From NCBI RefSeq assembly GCF_021462225.1, contig NC_061794.1:42904914-42968913 (forward strand): a DNA stretch of 64,000 nt, in the 5' to 3' direction. Below, one piece after another: positions 22,301-37,300 of this stretch. How positions within the stretch are numbered: position 1 is the first letter of the stretch; every line of letters starts with the position of its first letter. This DNA comes from Girardinichthys multiradiatus. Its lineage: Eukaryota > Chordata > Actinopteri > Cyprinodontiformes > Goodeidae. The notes below the pieces were generated by a model. That model had not been told where the DNA came from. It saw only the letters and a list, made by a program, of their open reading frames with translations, and ran no database searches. Position numbers and translations under genes: made by a program.

Positions 22301-25300
22301 CCCCTGTGCATAATTTGTGGTTTTATAGAATTTTATGGTGTCAGTACTTTGTATAGTGCTTATTTAACACTGAAACAAACTGGTTGGGGTTACTTTTTCT
22401 TAAATTAAATGTTTAAGGCCACAAATAGATATTTGCAAAAAAGCTACATTTTATTAACGCAGCACAAAAAAATAAATGTTCAGAGCAGTCATGTGAAGTC
22501 CTGAAAGCCAAAATGCATAACAATATCAAGGCACTTTAATGTCTTACATATGCTAAGCCAAGAGGTCACAGCACAGTTCAAGGGTCAGTGATCTCCTCCA
22601 AACAATTTTGCCTGTTCGCTCCAAGTGGAATGAGTGAAAAAGGCTCAACTCCCCCCAACATTCTTTCAAATCTGCATGGAGAGCAGCTTTGGCATCCTGG
22701 ACATCAGTTCACCTAGAGGATACATTAATGTCTGACTGATACTAACTGATAAAAGAAAATTAATCTGCATACTTTCACTATGTTAATACTTCCCTTACTT
22801 CTATTCTGCATTTCAGGCACCGTGAAGGTTAAAAGCAGCGGCATTCAAGTGGGCGACCTTATAATTGTGGAGAAGGTTTGTTGAAGATTGTTTGTTGAAG
22901 GTTTTGATGAACATCTGTGAATAGTTGGGGCCCTTCAGGACCGTTGAACCACCATTTATGTGACGGCCAATAACGAGCTGGGTTGTTAATCATCTGCGCC
23001 CCACTGGTGACCAAAGTGGAAGGAGTTAGTAAAGATTTTGTAATCGTGTGATCAATTCTTAGCTTCGGCCTGTCAAATCTTACTACTCATACCAGAGATG
23101 TAAACCTAAAGTGGCTCTGAGTTTCTAACACAAATTCAGTTAAGTAAGATTGATGTAAATGTCTTCTTTTTTGATTTCAGATATAGTTTAAATTTTTGTG
23201 CTGATTTGTTTCCTTGAGGAACAGATACTGCCCTCTTTGATGAAGCATAAGAAGAAAGTTCTCTCAATAGTTTAACTAAAGATTTTGTTCCAAATCATTT
23301 AATTCAGTTATTCTCACTGCTCCCTATAAGGGATGGGTTAAATGCAGAGGACAAATTTCGTTGTAATGTACAAGTGCAATGACCAATAAAGATGATTATT
23401 ATGATTATTATTATTTCAATTTGCAGATTGAGAAACATCAGCTGTTACTGGCTTTCTGTAACTATCTTATATTGAGTCTTAAATATAAATCGGGATTTAA
23501 ATTAAATGAGTTGAATCTTAATTTAAAATATTTAATTTAGAATAGCTTCTTCCAGTGATCGCAAGAGGTTGTGCACACACGTTTTTGTTAAACCTTTTAG
23601 CTTTGGCTGCAGAATTCGGGTGTTATTACGTGACCAACCTCGTGATGCAGGGACGCCCTGTTGAAAGCAATTCATCCTCAAACATTCATCCTTCCATTCA
23701 GACCTGCAACTGTTTCTAAAACTGGCCTGAAATATGTCTTAGCAATCATAATCAACATGTTTTTGTTACATTATTCACTACCTGCTTCTCTTCATCACAT
23801 GGGAGGTGTGTATTCAACAAGGCTTTGCTTAAAAAAAGGGAATTCAGTACTTAATTGAAACCAGTCGTCAATAACTGTTACAAAGCTTACTATATGCTGG
23901 TGTATCTCAGCAATCATCAAGAAGTTATGTTTATTTTAGTAATAATTGAAAAATCGCAAAGCAAAATCAAATATTCTATAGGTTCATTACACACAGAATA
24001 ATATATTTCGGTCGTTAAAATTCACGATTATGGCTTCCAGCTACTGAAAACCCCAAATTCTGGTTTTTAGAGAAGTATATTACTTAACCTCTAGAGCAGT
24101 GTTTTTCTACCATGGTCCTCAAGGCACACTGCCCTGCAGGTTTTAGATGTTTCCCTGCTTAACACACCTGATTCAGACGATTGCAGCTCAGCAAAAGCCT
24201 GGTAATCAGACATCAACTGAAATCAGGTGTGCTGAAGCATGCAGGGCAGTGTGCCTTGAGGACCACGGTAGAAAAGCACCGCTCTAGAGGATTATAAAAT
24301 AAAGCAGAGTTGGGTCAAGATGCTGATTTTATTTTTCATTGTTAAATTGACAAAGTTAGTTTTTTCTAATTCATTTAGGTCTTAAGTTTAGATCATAATA
24401 GTCTTAAGAAGTCTTAAACATACTGAAACTTGCCAAAACTTTGTGTAGTTGTTCGTTGGAGTATTTAAATAAAACCAGTTTCTGATGAGTTACTGTTATA
24501 ACCTTTATCACCAAGTCCTGGTTTAAGTTTGGTAAAGCAGTTCAGATGAACCTGTTGGTGATATTCTGCAAAAATAAGTCGGGCTTAGTGTAAAAAGCTG
24601 ACTGATTCCACCGCAGGGCTACTAGCTGGAGGGGCCATTACCTGTGTCTTCCTGGTTGTTTCTAATGTGACATATGCAAAGCTTAAAGTCTTGTTTGTGT
24701 GCAGTTAAAGGGAGAATTGGAGGCATGGGGACGGAAAATTAAACAGTCATGAAGTGATACTGAAATCTTGTTTTTCTTTCTGCCTTTCTTCGTAGAACCA
24801 GCGTGTCCCCGCTGACATGATCTTTTTAAGGACCTCTGAAAGAAATGGTAAACATCTGCTGGTCTTTCTCCCAGATAGCCACAACACCCCAACCAGCCAG
24901 CCTGTTTGCGAAATGAATGGTTTAAAAAAAAAAAAAAAAGGCACAGAGGTCCCGGGATTAACCCTGAGCCACGACAGGAAGCCCCATGATGTGTAGAAAT
25001 TATTACAGGATCTGCTTGTAGCATGATACTCAAAATGATGGGTGGTAGTAAAGTAATGCTCCACTTAGACAAGACAATGTACCATCAACATTTTCTTGCC
25101 TGACTTCATTTTTGTCTTTCAAATGAGGAGATAATGAAAAGGAAAATCAAGGGCTGCAGAAGATCAAATGCAAAGAGACAAAAAGAGACAGGCGAGGAGG
25201 ATGCCTCAGTGGCTCATCTGAATAATCAAATATGGATAAGAATAAGCACTGTCAGTGATACGACAGACATGCTGAATGCATTGTCCATTTAAAAAAGAAG

Positions 25301-28300
25301 AAAAAAGCTCTGTATTTTTTGTAGCTTTTACAAACCCAAATGTTTCTCCATACGAAAGGCTACATGTTTGTTATTGCATCCTCCTGTTCCAGGACAACAA
25401 CAAAAAAAACGTATGTTTTACTGGAAATAGTGCCTGGTTATCTTTCTTCCATGTGGAGGCCATTAGGTCAATTATGAGGCCTAAGCATGATTGGGAGTTT
25501 TGGGCTGACGGATGCATGCTGGAGGAGGGGGATGGGCGTTGGATGCCTTTTCTTTCTCTGCCAACAGTAATGTATGCAGCCTATCATTCACACTAAAATT
25601 ATTTAATCTCCAATTGTTATAATGTTATGCCTACTTTGATCTTGAACATTGAGAACCAGTATGGGGGTCTGTCAGTGTAGTTGTCAGTGTGTATTTTATT
25701 GCATTGTGAAGAAGCAGACAGTGAGGTCCCTACTTTAACTAAATGTTTATGTATGGTCGCCCTCTAGAGGTGAGCTTGTTGTATGTTGCCTCTCTTCCAG
25801 GGTCCTGCTTCCTGCGAACTGACCAGCTGGACGGAGAGACAGACTGGAAACTACGCCTCCCAGTGGCCTGCACTCAAAGGCTGCCAACTGCCGCTGTGAG
25901 TCAGGAACACGCCGGCTAAAAGGAGCCTAAAGACAAGTGGATAATTATGCCATTGTTTAGTCTTGTCCCCTTTTAACTGATGAACACAAGAGTAATTGTG
26001 CATAGATTGTTTTCTCAGAGTAGCAGCAGGTCTTTCATTATGGCAGAGTGGTCATTTGAGTCAAGCTTAGGTTGGCCGGCACATCAAAAGACCCCATAAC
26101 TAAAAGTCTGGAGGCATTTCAGGCCTTTACTTACAGGAAGGTTTTCAGTGTTTGACTCAAGGTTTTTCAATTCTGAAAAAAGGTGACGCAAACTGAGTTT
26201 AATTGTGTTGCAGTAACTTCTAATACCAGTTATTTTAGACACATCTGCTCTGACGTGATGATTCTACCTATGCTAGCTGCTAGCTTAAAGGTGATAATGA
26301 TCGCTTCTGATGAAATTGTAAAAGGTTAATAACGGCTGCTGAAAACTCAAATAGTTTTGTTGTTTAATCAAGTAATTAGAATATTCACTTGATGAAACAT
26401 GTTTTTAGTTTGTTGTATTTTTGTTTTACCCTGGCTGACTTGGAAAGATATGATCAACATATTTTCAAATATTTCTCTTATGTCCTCAAGCAACACTGGC
26501 AGTAGAAAATGGAAAATCTGGCATATGACAACTTGTCTCAGTGTCAGATGAGTCAAATATTTTTTGAAACTTTATTTTCTTAATTTTCTGTTGCTAAACC
26601 TTTTTCGTCTCCTCACAGGACCTTCTCCAGATCCGATCATATGTGTACGCAGAAGAGCCAAACATTGATATTCATAACTTTATTGGAACTTTCACCAGGG
26701 TAAATGCTTTCATTCTGTTCGTAATGACCTTCTGACAAACATGCACATCTGATGTCCACCTCTTTCGTTTCTAATCCGAATTATTTAAAATTTAGACATT
26801 TGTATAGAATGAGTCCCAATCTGATACTTGAAGGTAATAAAATCAGAGACAAGGATGAATTAGAGCGAATATGCATGGTATCTATCTGGGCACCCTGACT
26901 GTTAGATGTTTATCAGAGAGACAGCCTGAAGAAAGAAATAGTCTCTGTGGCAGCTGGTCTGTAGCACCGACTTGAAGGTAAAGGTTCAAGCAGATTGTGT
27001 CCAGGATGTGTGGGATCTGCAAAGATGTTAGCTGCCCGTTCCTGACCCTAAACCTATACAAGTCCAGGATGGAGGGAAGGTCAGCTCTGATGATCCTCTC
27101 AGTAGTTTGGACCCGTTCTGTTTTGTGGATGAGCCAAACCACACAGTGATGGACGAACACAGGACAGACTGAATAATGTCAGTTGAGATCTCCTTCGGCT
27201 GATTCAACACCAGTCGCTCCTAACCCTGTCATGTAGCGTTTCTTGGTGACCAGGATGATGGTGGAAGGTTTGAAGCACACAGCTCCAGAAACTTGTTGAA
27301 GATCTGAGTGAAGCTGGGGGCCAGTTGCAGGTTCTCAGGCATGAGGGGGAGACATTGTCGGGTCCTGGTGCTTTCGATGATCAAATCAATCCTACGTATA
27401 TACTTGAAAACTTTGCAGCTTTAAAGTGCAGTAAAATAACATTTAGCATTTTATTAGTATTGCATTGTCTGTATTATTTTTTTCTTGTGGGTGTCCCATT
27501 TCACTCGATGACACTCAGGATGCCCCAGTATTTAGTTTTTCCTGGCAGTGACAGGGCCGCCTTATATTTCTAAATTTCTAACTTGATACATACAGCTCCA
27601 TTCTTTAGTAAACTCACATCTTGCTCAATCTGATAATGTTTTTCTCTGGTGCAGTCTGTTAAAGTTCTAGGCTAGCGTGTTTACACTATGTTGTGATAAT
27701 TCGGCTCCAAATGAATTTGGAGGGAGGGAATGATTTTGCAGGCAAAACTTACAGAAAACGTTGTCCTGATTGAAACACTTAGCTGTTTACGGTGGACGTC
27801 TTAAAATGTAATAATTAGTGTATTGGCTGCTCTCTGTTCACATGATGCAGACAGGTGGGGAGCTGCCGTCTCTCTTTCAGACCGTGCATCAACAAAAGGA
27901 ACTGGGAGTTGACTTTAATCTGGCATTCTTTAAAAATGCTTTGTAAATCTATTATAAATCCTAAACTATTTTAAAAATAGATCAGGATTTTATTTGTTTT
28001 AAAATGACTCGTTTTTTTCTGCTGTCTTTCATGAACCACATATCAAAAGAGCATAACTGAATAACTGAAGATGTTTTTTTTTTGTTTTCAAATCCTCCAT
28101 TTATGATATTTAAGAATGTTTTGTATGGTTTTGACAACCCTCACCATTTCTTTTTTTTTTTCTTTTGCTGGACCTCTATAGGAAGATGGAGACCCCCCGG
28201 TACATGAAAGCCTCAGCATTGAGAACACCCTGTGGGCCAGCACGGTTGTTGCTTCTGGTAAATGTCTGACTCATATTACACCAATAATACAGCTATTGTT

Positions 28301-31300
28301 CAGGAAGTTAATTTAAGTTATTGCTACTTCTGGAGCTGTTAATGTGATATTTTGTGAAATGTTAGTGGGGCAGAGAAAAAACTTTCCTCATCATAAATCG
28401 CTCAGTGAAACTTAAGTAAAATTTAAAAAAAAAAGTGTTTTTTTTCTCTCCTGCAGGAGAGTAAATCCACCTTAACCCGCTTTAACATGTGTTACCCATT
28501 ATGCAATTGGAAAGCTGACTTTCTTAATTTTCTAAAATTCTATCCATGTCAGGATTATGGGTCTGGGAAACATCTTTCTGACATATTGGGGTTGATGTTG
28601 GATCTTTAGTCTACTGACCTGAGGCACTTCTTTTTGGCCTTTTTCCTCTCCCCTCACCCCAGGCACGGTGGTGGGGGTTGTGATTTACACAGGGAAGGAG
28701 CTGCGGAGTGTCATGAACACCTCCAACCCACGGCACAAGGTACAGTAGAGTGCCATAAATGGAGCACGGCTTCAGAAACATTTATGAACTTAAGCTTCAT
28801 TGATGTTTTGAGTAGAAACTATTGACTTTCTTATTTCTGCATACAGTACTTGGCAAACAAGTTCACACCCTTGAGCTCCCCACGTCTCAACCATAAACTT
28901 CAACATATTTTAACAGGATTTTATGTGTAGAAAAACAAAGACTTATAAAGTGGAAGGTGAAAATGTACATGGTTTTCCCGACACAATCTGAAAAGTGTGG
29001 CATGCATTTGTATCCAACCTAATTTACTTTGGTGCCCCTAAATAAAATCCAGTGCACACATGGTGTTGGCAGCATCATGCCCATAAATGAATAATAATAT
29101 ATGTAAAATGTTTGTGTAAAATTAAACACTTTAAAAATATGTTTAATTGAAAGAAAGCTAAATATTTGCTTCATTAAGTATTCCGTAGTTAAAGGAAGAC
29201 TTGGAAACTGATTTTCACAGATACTATACATCCCATCTCACTGAGCTCAATGAATTGGGCAAAGAATTTATTTTGTAGGGGAGCAAAGCTGGTGGAGAAA
29301 TACCCAAAAGGACTCGCTGTTGTTACACAATTAAAGTCGAATTTACAAAGTGTTGGCTCTGGGGGCAAAATACAAAAGCATGCCACACTTTTTAGATTTT
29401 TGTTTGTGAACATTGTAAAGAATTATGTATTATTTTACTTTAACTTCATAACAATGCTGTATTGGGTGTTGATCTATGAAATAAAATCGCAATAAAATAC
29501 AATGAAGTTTGTGGCTGTAATGTGACAAAACGTTTGAGGAGTATGCTCACCTTACCGCACATACAGGAGTTTTTTGTTAAAAATCATTAAAGTCATAAGG
29601 TTTGCTTCTTTTCCTCCTGTTAGGTGGGTTTGTTTGACCTGGAGGTGAACTGTTTGACTAAGATCTTGTTTGGGGCCCTGGTTGTGGTGTCGCTGGTCAT
29701 GGTGGCCCTCCAGCACTTCGCGGGCCGTTGGTACCTCCAGATCTTCCGGTTCTTGCTTCTCTTCTCTCACATTGTGCCCATCAGGTCCAAAATAAGACTA
29801 TCATTATAATTAATACAGTGGAATATTCCTTTTGTGGTTTCTTAGGAAGCTAGATATCACTTTTCTACTTTTTATTTATTTTATGCAGTTTGCGTGTTAA
29901 CCTGGATATGGGAAAAATGGTTTTCAGCTGGATGATCAAGAAAGATTCCAAGATACCAGGGACGGTGGTGAGAGCCAGCACCATACCGGAGCAGCTCGGA
30001 CGCATCTCCTACCTGCTTACTGACAAAACAGGTTCCACTGCACTGCATGCTCTTTGTTCTTTGAGCAAAAGATTTACTGGGGCCAGCAAGTCGAGCTCTA
30101 AAATGGGAGCTTATGTTAAATGAGTTTAGTGTTTTCCTTCCCTGGGGGCGATGCTCTGTGGTGGGTTTCTGCTGCCTATTGAAACCTTAAACCATAGAAA
30201 AAGACCCCAGAGTTTCTCATCCATATGCACATTTACAGCCCAGCAGCCTTTAGCGTTGCACGTCCTCAGGCGTGAGGTGTTGTACGTCAGATTTACAGCC
30301 CTCATGGCCAATAAAAAGATCGGCCATTTCCCCATCCAGAGAGCGATTAGGCCTGTGGGGTCCGCGGGTCAGGCTAATGTATGTGCATGGCCCCTCAAAT
30401 CTTTTTGATATACTGACAGAAAATGCTTTTAAAGTAAGTGTGAGGATTCAGAGGTTGTGTGTCGTGTCAAAGGCTTCTGGCTTTCAATTACCACATGTCA
30501 ACTCCAAAATCTGCTTCAGATAACTTGTTTGTTAATCTAAAGCTACCAAAAGCATTTTCTCTTTTCCGGGGGATCATATTATTCTGAATAATTCATTTAG
30601 ACTTGCCTTTGTTTATAGAAATGCTTTCTCAGTCAGAGTTCCCACACAGTCTTGAAAGGTTTGGGAAAGTATTTAATTTGGTTTTATTTTTTTTCAGCTC
30701 TGAATAGGTATGAAAACATTATGTTAAGTATTCCAGGTGTTGTTACCTATTCCATTTTCTAAAACATTAACATCTAAATTTCTTAAAAATTAGATGGTAT
30801 TTTTTATTAATTGATATTTAAGTAGCAATATTTATCTTTGATTTGCTACGTTACGACTTAAGTTTAACAGTTCAGCCAATAGTATTACGTTTTTTTAGGT
30901 GGTTCAGAAGACAAAGTATTGAAGCAACTTTTTGGATTTTTACAAATGAAAGAAGGGTATCATTTTTACACATTTTGTTTTAAAGAATCCATCTTGGTTT
31001 GAGAAATCCAAGTGTTATAGATTTTGAATCGGAACTGATCTAAGTTAGATTAGATGGCAAAAAAACTGTGAAATAATCCTTCCCACATTAGAGGACTCAA
31101 AGCAGAATCCAACTTCATCGTCGTATTGTTTAGATGATTTGTAAACATGCAGGAAAAAAAACCCTCACTTCTAACCTTGTCCTGTTTTCAGGAACTCTTA
31201 CCCAAAATGAAATGGTGTTCAGGCGTCTCCATCTTGGAACTGTGGCCTACGGGTTGGACTCTATGGATGAAGTCCAGAGCCATGTGTTCAGCGCATACAC

Positions 31301-34300
31301 ACAGGTAAGAAAAAAACAGCAACTAAAAAATAGAAATTCAAGGAAAGGTTGGGATAAGATAAAAAAACAAACATGGAGCATTGTGATGGAGGAACATTTG
31401 GGTTTGGGATTATTGTTTGGTTGAATGCTTCCTGATCTCATATGACACTCTTTGTCCCCTTGACACCAGAGGTTAGTGAAGCAGGAAACAGGATCAGCCC
31501 ACAAGCGAAGCGTTGACAGGACTTCTTTAATGACACCATCATTAACCCTTGGAGCACACAGTCTTCTAAAAATAGCAGCACCACAATGCAAAAAGCAAAT
31601 CATTCATATTTACTCTACACATCTGGTTATGTTTACAGATCGCTATCTGTGCAGCGACTGAAAGATCTTTTCTCCTGTTGGGCCTTTTATTAGAAAAGCC
31701 TCGACAGGAATTAACGACTCATTTTTCAAGAGAAGGTTTAACAATTTTCTTTATGCCCTTATTTTTTTTATTTCTGTTAAGGCTTATGGACAAACAGTTA
31801 AACTTGGATAAAACGAGTCATACTCAAAAAATAAATAAAAAATACTGCCTGTCTGTATTGACTTTATGACCAATTATGTTGTTTCCTAGACTGAACTCCA
31901 TTCTTTAACACAACCAAGCGACAGCATGATTTCACTGTATTACCCTTTCTTAGTTTGTATTCTGTGGAAGGGTTTTACAGAGGTCTGAGTAGGTTGTTGT
32001 GTAGTTCAAAACGGCGGTCTATGAGGAATGACAAGGCTCCTTCTAGTCTTTTCATAAACCTAACAAACTGGGTGATATTTCTTTTACCTAATATGTAGGT
32101 GAAACCAAGCAGCTTCTGCTGCAACAGCATAAAGCCAGCATCTATTTAGGTTAGTATTATTCTTCCGTGTTTTTTAAATCTGGAGAGCCTCAGGGCTCCA
32201 TTTAGGCCCATCTTGTTTTCAATGCATTTGCTATAATGGGATAAATAATTTGACAACACAACATGCACTTCACTGATGATTAACATATTTATTTACCCAT
32301 TCAAGCAAATTCTTTGACTTTATTTCTCTCCATCAGAACTATCTTACTGACATCATCTTCACAGAAATTCTTGTACTTGCAAATTTAACAGTGTTGAATG
32401 GCTATGACTATACTATTAGCCCCTAGCTTAGTTTTGCCATCAAAGAGCCAAAAACCCTCGGTTTATTTTTTAAAACAGTCTCATGCAGTTATTCTAATCA
32501 CTGTGCATTCTGCATTTGTCCCCAGCCCACCCATGACCTTCCAGCGTCCAGGGCTCCGGCAGCCACCAAGGTCCGAAAGACCATCAGCAGCAGAGTTCAC
32601 GAGGCTGTGAAAGCCATTGCCCTGGTGCACAACGTGACCCCTGTGTACGAGTCCAACGGTGTGACGGACCAGGCTGAGGCAGAGCAGCACTATGAAGACA
32701 CATGCAGGGTCTACCAGGCTTCCAGCCCAGATGAGGTACAAGTCAGTCACCGGGAGGCCAATTTAGGTTTTCTTACTGTTGCACTGAGAAATAGAGAGGC
32801 TATATTACCCTTAAAATTGGTGGCAACAGTAGTAGTTTTAATGTTTTTCTTTATGTCATTACAATCTCACCAACAGACTCAGAATGCCTTCTGTATTAAA
32901 TGATCCCAAGAACAGCCTTGCTTTGTTTTTATTTATTTTTTTGGTGAAAACAGCAGATACACACAACTTAAGTTAATGTTGGAGGATGGTGACTCATTTT
33001 GGGATGATAAAACAAAACGAGCAGGGGAAACTGATCCATAGAGGGTCTTCTGTTTGTAAAATGGAGAAATATGTTACAGGGGCAACAAGAAAAACTTGCC
33101 AGGTACGACCAGACCAAAGACAGATGAGGACAATCACTCAGGAGACTTACGTTTTTTTTAACTAAAAATTTGCACTAGTCTTTATTCTCTACTAAGGCTG
33201 CACCAAAAGGTTTGTTGTGGATAAAAGGCTCATTGTAGTGAGTAATATTGTTATACTATAAGTTAGCACAAACTGATTTCTTTGAATGCAAAAAATGTAA
33301 TTCGTACTGTTTAAAAATTTGTGATTGCATATTTTATCTAATTTTTCTCAGTTTTAAAGAATAGTCATCATTTTTATCTTCAGTAAAAGTTACATTCTGA
33401 CCCTTTTGAATAGTACCTCATCTTGGCTGGACTGTTTTGTTGAAGTTTTGTAGGGTTGAGATGGGGGGGCTGAATGTTTTTTATTCTCCAAAGGGGGCGC
33501 AACAGAAAAGGTTTGAGAGCCACTGGAATAGGCCGTTATCTTAAATGGACGGGGTGTTTTATTCAGCATTGCATCTCAGAGCAATGTCCTTTATCGGTAT
33601 GAATTCTGGAACATCAGGCAGAGGAATACAGATTTTAATCACACTGTAATAAACTGTGCTAAAAGATGAATTTATTTTCTGACCGGTTATACGTTGCTAC
33701 CGGGAGGGGCAGTAAATGTGGACGCTTCTCTGTTAGTTCTAGAATGATCAGGTTTATATGCTCTGAAAATGCATGATGTGTTTTGTGTGATCCATGCCAG
33801 TTAGGAGCGGTTACACCTAAATCATTTTCCTTTTCAATTGACTAAAAATAAATTCTCAGCCATCTGGTTTTTGAATCAGGCTGACGAGTTGGAGCATTTT
33901 CCGGTCCTGTTGAACACGAACAGCCAGCCTAGATGTTGGTGTTTCATGGTGGTGCGTTTGTGGCGAATGCAACATTCAAACGTGCGTCCACGGTCAGTAT
34001 TTCTAGACTGTGACTAAGCAAATATCTGCGTACCTCCCAACCTGGATGATAAGTCTTGTTAGTCAGAGCTGTGCTGACGTCAGAGCTGGGCTGACGTTGA
34101 AGGGCCCCTGGCCAGGCCTGGCCAGACTACATGACACACACGCTTTACACACACTTTCTCACTTAATGTGTCTCTTTATTTTCATCACTATCCTCATTGT
34201 AGATTCTCATCAAAGGCAACAAAACTGTGAATGAACACACATGGAATTATATAGTAAACAAAAAGTGTGAAATAACTTTAAACAGTTTTATATATTAGAT

Positions 34301-37300
34301 TGTTCAAAATAGCCACCCTTTGCTCTGATTAGGGCTTTCTCTCCATGAGTTTTATGAGGTGGTCACCTGAAAAGGTTTTCCAAAGAGTCTGGAAAGAACT
34401 TCCCAGAGGCTGGTTGAGAGACGGCCAAAGGTTAATATTTCAGTCATCACAGCAAAAGGCGGCTACTTTAAGGAAGCTAAATTATAACATATTTGAAGCT
34501 CTTTTCCAATTTTTCATTCACAACATCATACCATATGTGTTCATTCACAGTTTTGATGCCTTCAGTGAGAATCTACGTACAATGTAAATAGTCAAAAACA
34601 TAAAGAAAACCATTAAATGAGAAAGTGGTTCTAAAACGTTTGGCTGGTATTGTATCTGCATTAGAAGTAATTTTGGAACAATATGTTGTTGTTAGTTGCT
34701 TAGTGTCGTAACAGAAAAACCAGAAAACCTCCTGGTCTTCACTCATCTGTATCTGTTTGGCTCCTCAGCCATTCGTCCTGCCAAGACCTGTGAGGAGCTG
34801 CTGGTCTGAAAGTTATTTTCTTTTTGGTCTCTTCTCATGCTGCTATTGTATTAATGGATGATGATGTGTCCTTCAGAAAGAATTGAGCAAAACTAATGTT
34901 TTCTTTTCATAAATGGACATCCTTGTTTATCAGTCAATAACCTTAAGTGCTGAAACTGCGTGCATTATTGATTTAAAGCTGTATGCTTTCAGTGCCTGTG
35001 ATTCTTTCTCCAAAAGTGGATTTAACTGCTTTTCATCAAACTTAAGGAATAGAACGTTATGTGGGCATGAGGGGTTTATCATTAGGATAAAAATATCTGA
35101 GCAGAGGCACAGACCTGGTGGTGTAGGGAGTTAAGGCTTCAGTCCTTGACGCAGCCGTCCCTGGTTAGAGTCCTGGCCCCGGCGACATTTGCCGCATGTC
35201 TTCTCCCTCTCTCTGCCCCCCTTTCCTGTCTGCCTACTTTCAGAAAAACACTGAAAAATAAAAGCCACTAGTGCCGCAAAAAAAAAAAAAATCTTTAAAA
35301 AAACCCCAAATATCTGAGCAGAAGGTAATACTCGCATTTTCTTTCCTTTCTATATTATTTACACTGTAAGGAACCAAATGATCAACTGTTGGATAGATAA
35401 TGGGATTACATTTTCTTTCTATTATCTACTAAATAATCATTTTTTTTAATGTGCTACTAAAGCTTTTTCCCTGGTGTTGGTAGGTGTCACTGGTGCAGTG
35501 GACTGAGAGCGTTGGGCTGACTCTGGTGGGAAGAGACCAATCCTCCATGCAACTACGGACCCCTACTGGTCAGATTCTGAACTTCACCATCCTTCAGATA
35601 TTTCCCTTCACCTACGAGAGCAAAAGGATGGGGATTATAGTGCGAGTGAGTGTCAAGATGATATTGATATTTTCCTCCAGAAACTGCTGTTGTGCATTTT
35701 GCTGTATGATGTGTTGTATAATAATATTATGTATTATACCTATTTAAAAGAGTAAAAACTAAGTAAACTTTTGTTCTTCAAAAGAAAAAAAAGACTAGAA
35801 TCTGTTTAGTCTACAAATAATACAGCCCAGTCAAACACAAAGTAGCTGAAAAATGTAGATATTACAGTCTGGATCAGTATTGAATTTTGAAATGGTAAAT
35901 TTGCAGGAACTCTGACCTACAGCAAACAATGTCATCTAAAGGTTCTAGGAGTTTACTTAAAGCCAAGAGTGGAAATCATTCATGTCCTCACCTGGCACTT
36001 CTTAAGACAATCATCACAATCTGGTCATCACTAAATGAGCCAAGGAATATCTTGTTGTCCATCAACACAGTCCACTGTCACATCCTGAAATGTAACAGGA
36101 AACCGTAATACACAGAGGAAGGAGGAAACACTATTTCTTCCCTGTACAAACAGCCGTGAGCTCTCTGAGCACAGTCTTTTTGCTGCTTTTTGTGTAAAAC
36201 AAATGCCTAACATGAGAAAAACCAGCCCGACCGGTGTCGGTGAAAGCTACAACAGTCAGCCACCCCGATAGTTGAAAGAAGTCCCAGTCTCGTTCACTGG
36301 CATCATCAGCAGTTCTCGCTGGCTCCTTATATGTATCAATGCATGACTCGATGCCTGTAGGTGTTAGAAGTTGTAGACGTCAGACATCTGCACACGATTT
36401 TTTGTAAACATAATGTAAATAAAATGTATCCTAATAAAAAATAAATTTACTTCACATTTTGAAATTATATTTTGATTTTTAATAATTTATTGCTAATATA
36501 TCAACCAAAACTATACTATATGGTGTACATAGTTGTTCTCAAATGGCAGACATTAAGTAGACTACTTAATGATCAGTCTGAATGCAAGGATACTTAAGTA
36601 TATCCACATTTTTTAGGCTTAGTCAATGTATTCTTTCCAGGGGTAATACAACTGAATATATCAAGTTAGACATTACATATTGTACTTTATACAGGGAAAT
36701 GTAAACTAATTAAAATATAAAACATTTGTGTGTTTTAAACTTAAAATTGTAATGGTTGTTTTACTTTGAAAACATTTTTAATTAAGAAATATTTCATCTT
36801 TTTTTATACTTATTTGAGTTTTCAACATTTTGACATTTGATACAGAACATATGTAACACATTTGACACATTTGCCTGGGAACAAAAATATTTTTTTCTTT
36901 ACATTCATCATGTTTTCATATAAGCCATCCATTTTTTTTCCCATTTTCTGTTCATTTGTGATTCGTGTAGTTTCAACCTGTGTGTCAGTTTTGCCATTTA
37001 GAATATGTCTCCACTATTGCAGTCTGTCTCTTTTCCTCCAGGTCTTTTTTATTGCCTTTTTGGCTGCTGTCAGCAATGTTTTAACTGGTTATCTATCACT
37101 GTCATGAATGGTTCCCCCAGAAGATTTACATAAATGTAGTACTTCTGGTCTCAGTGGGATTTTATATCCCAAGACATTACGGGTGGTATCACAAATCATT
37201 TCCCAGAAAACATATACTTTTGGACATTACCAAAATACATGTGAATGGTCCACATCAACATCCCCACATCTCCTCCAACATTTCTGTTGTTTTGGTGTAA

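Noticed and set aside
25276..25596. 106-codon open stretch in intron 6
   Set aside because: No recognisable protein features and no splice sites in keeping with atp9a.
29552..29770. Minus-strand open frame opposite atp9a exon 11
   Set aside because: Shadow of the conserved exon, no independent support.
33495..33530. hAT terminus-like GTTTGAGAGCCACTG
   Set aside because: No matching opposite end or target duplication found nearby.
35106..35307. tRNA gene suggested by A/B-box-like motifs
   Set aside because: No cloverleaf closes; a conserved non-tRNA body, A-rich tail and target duplication show a SINE.
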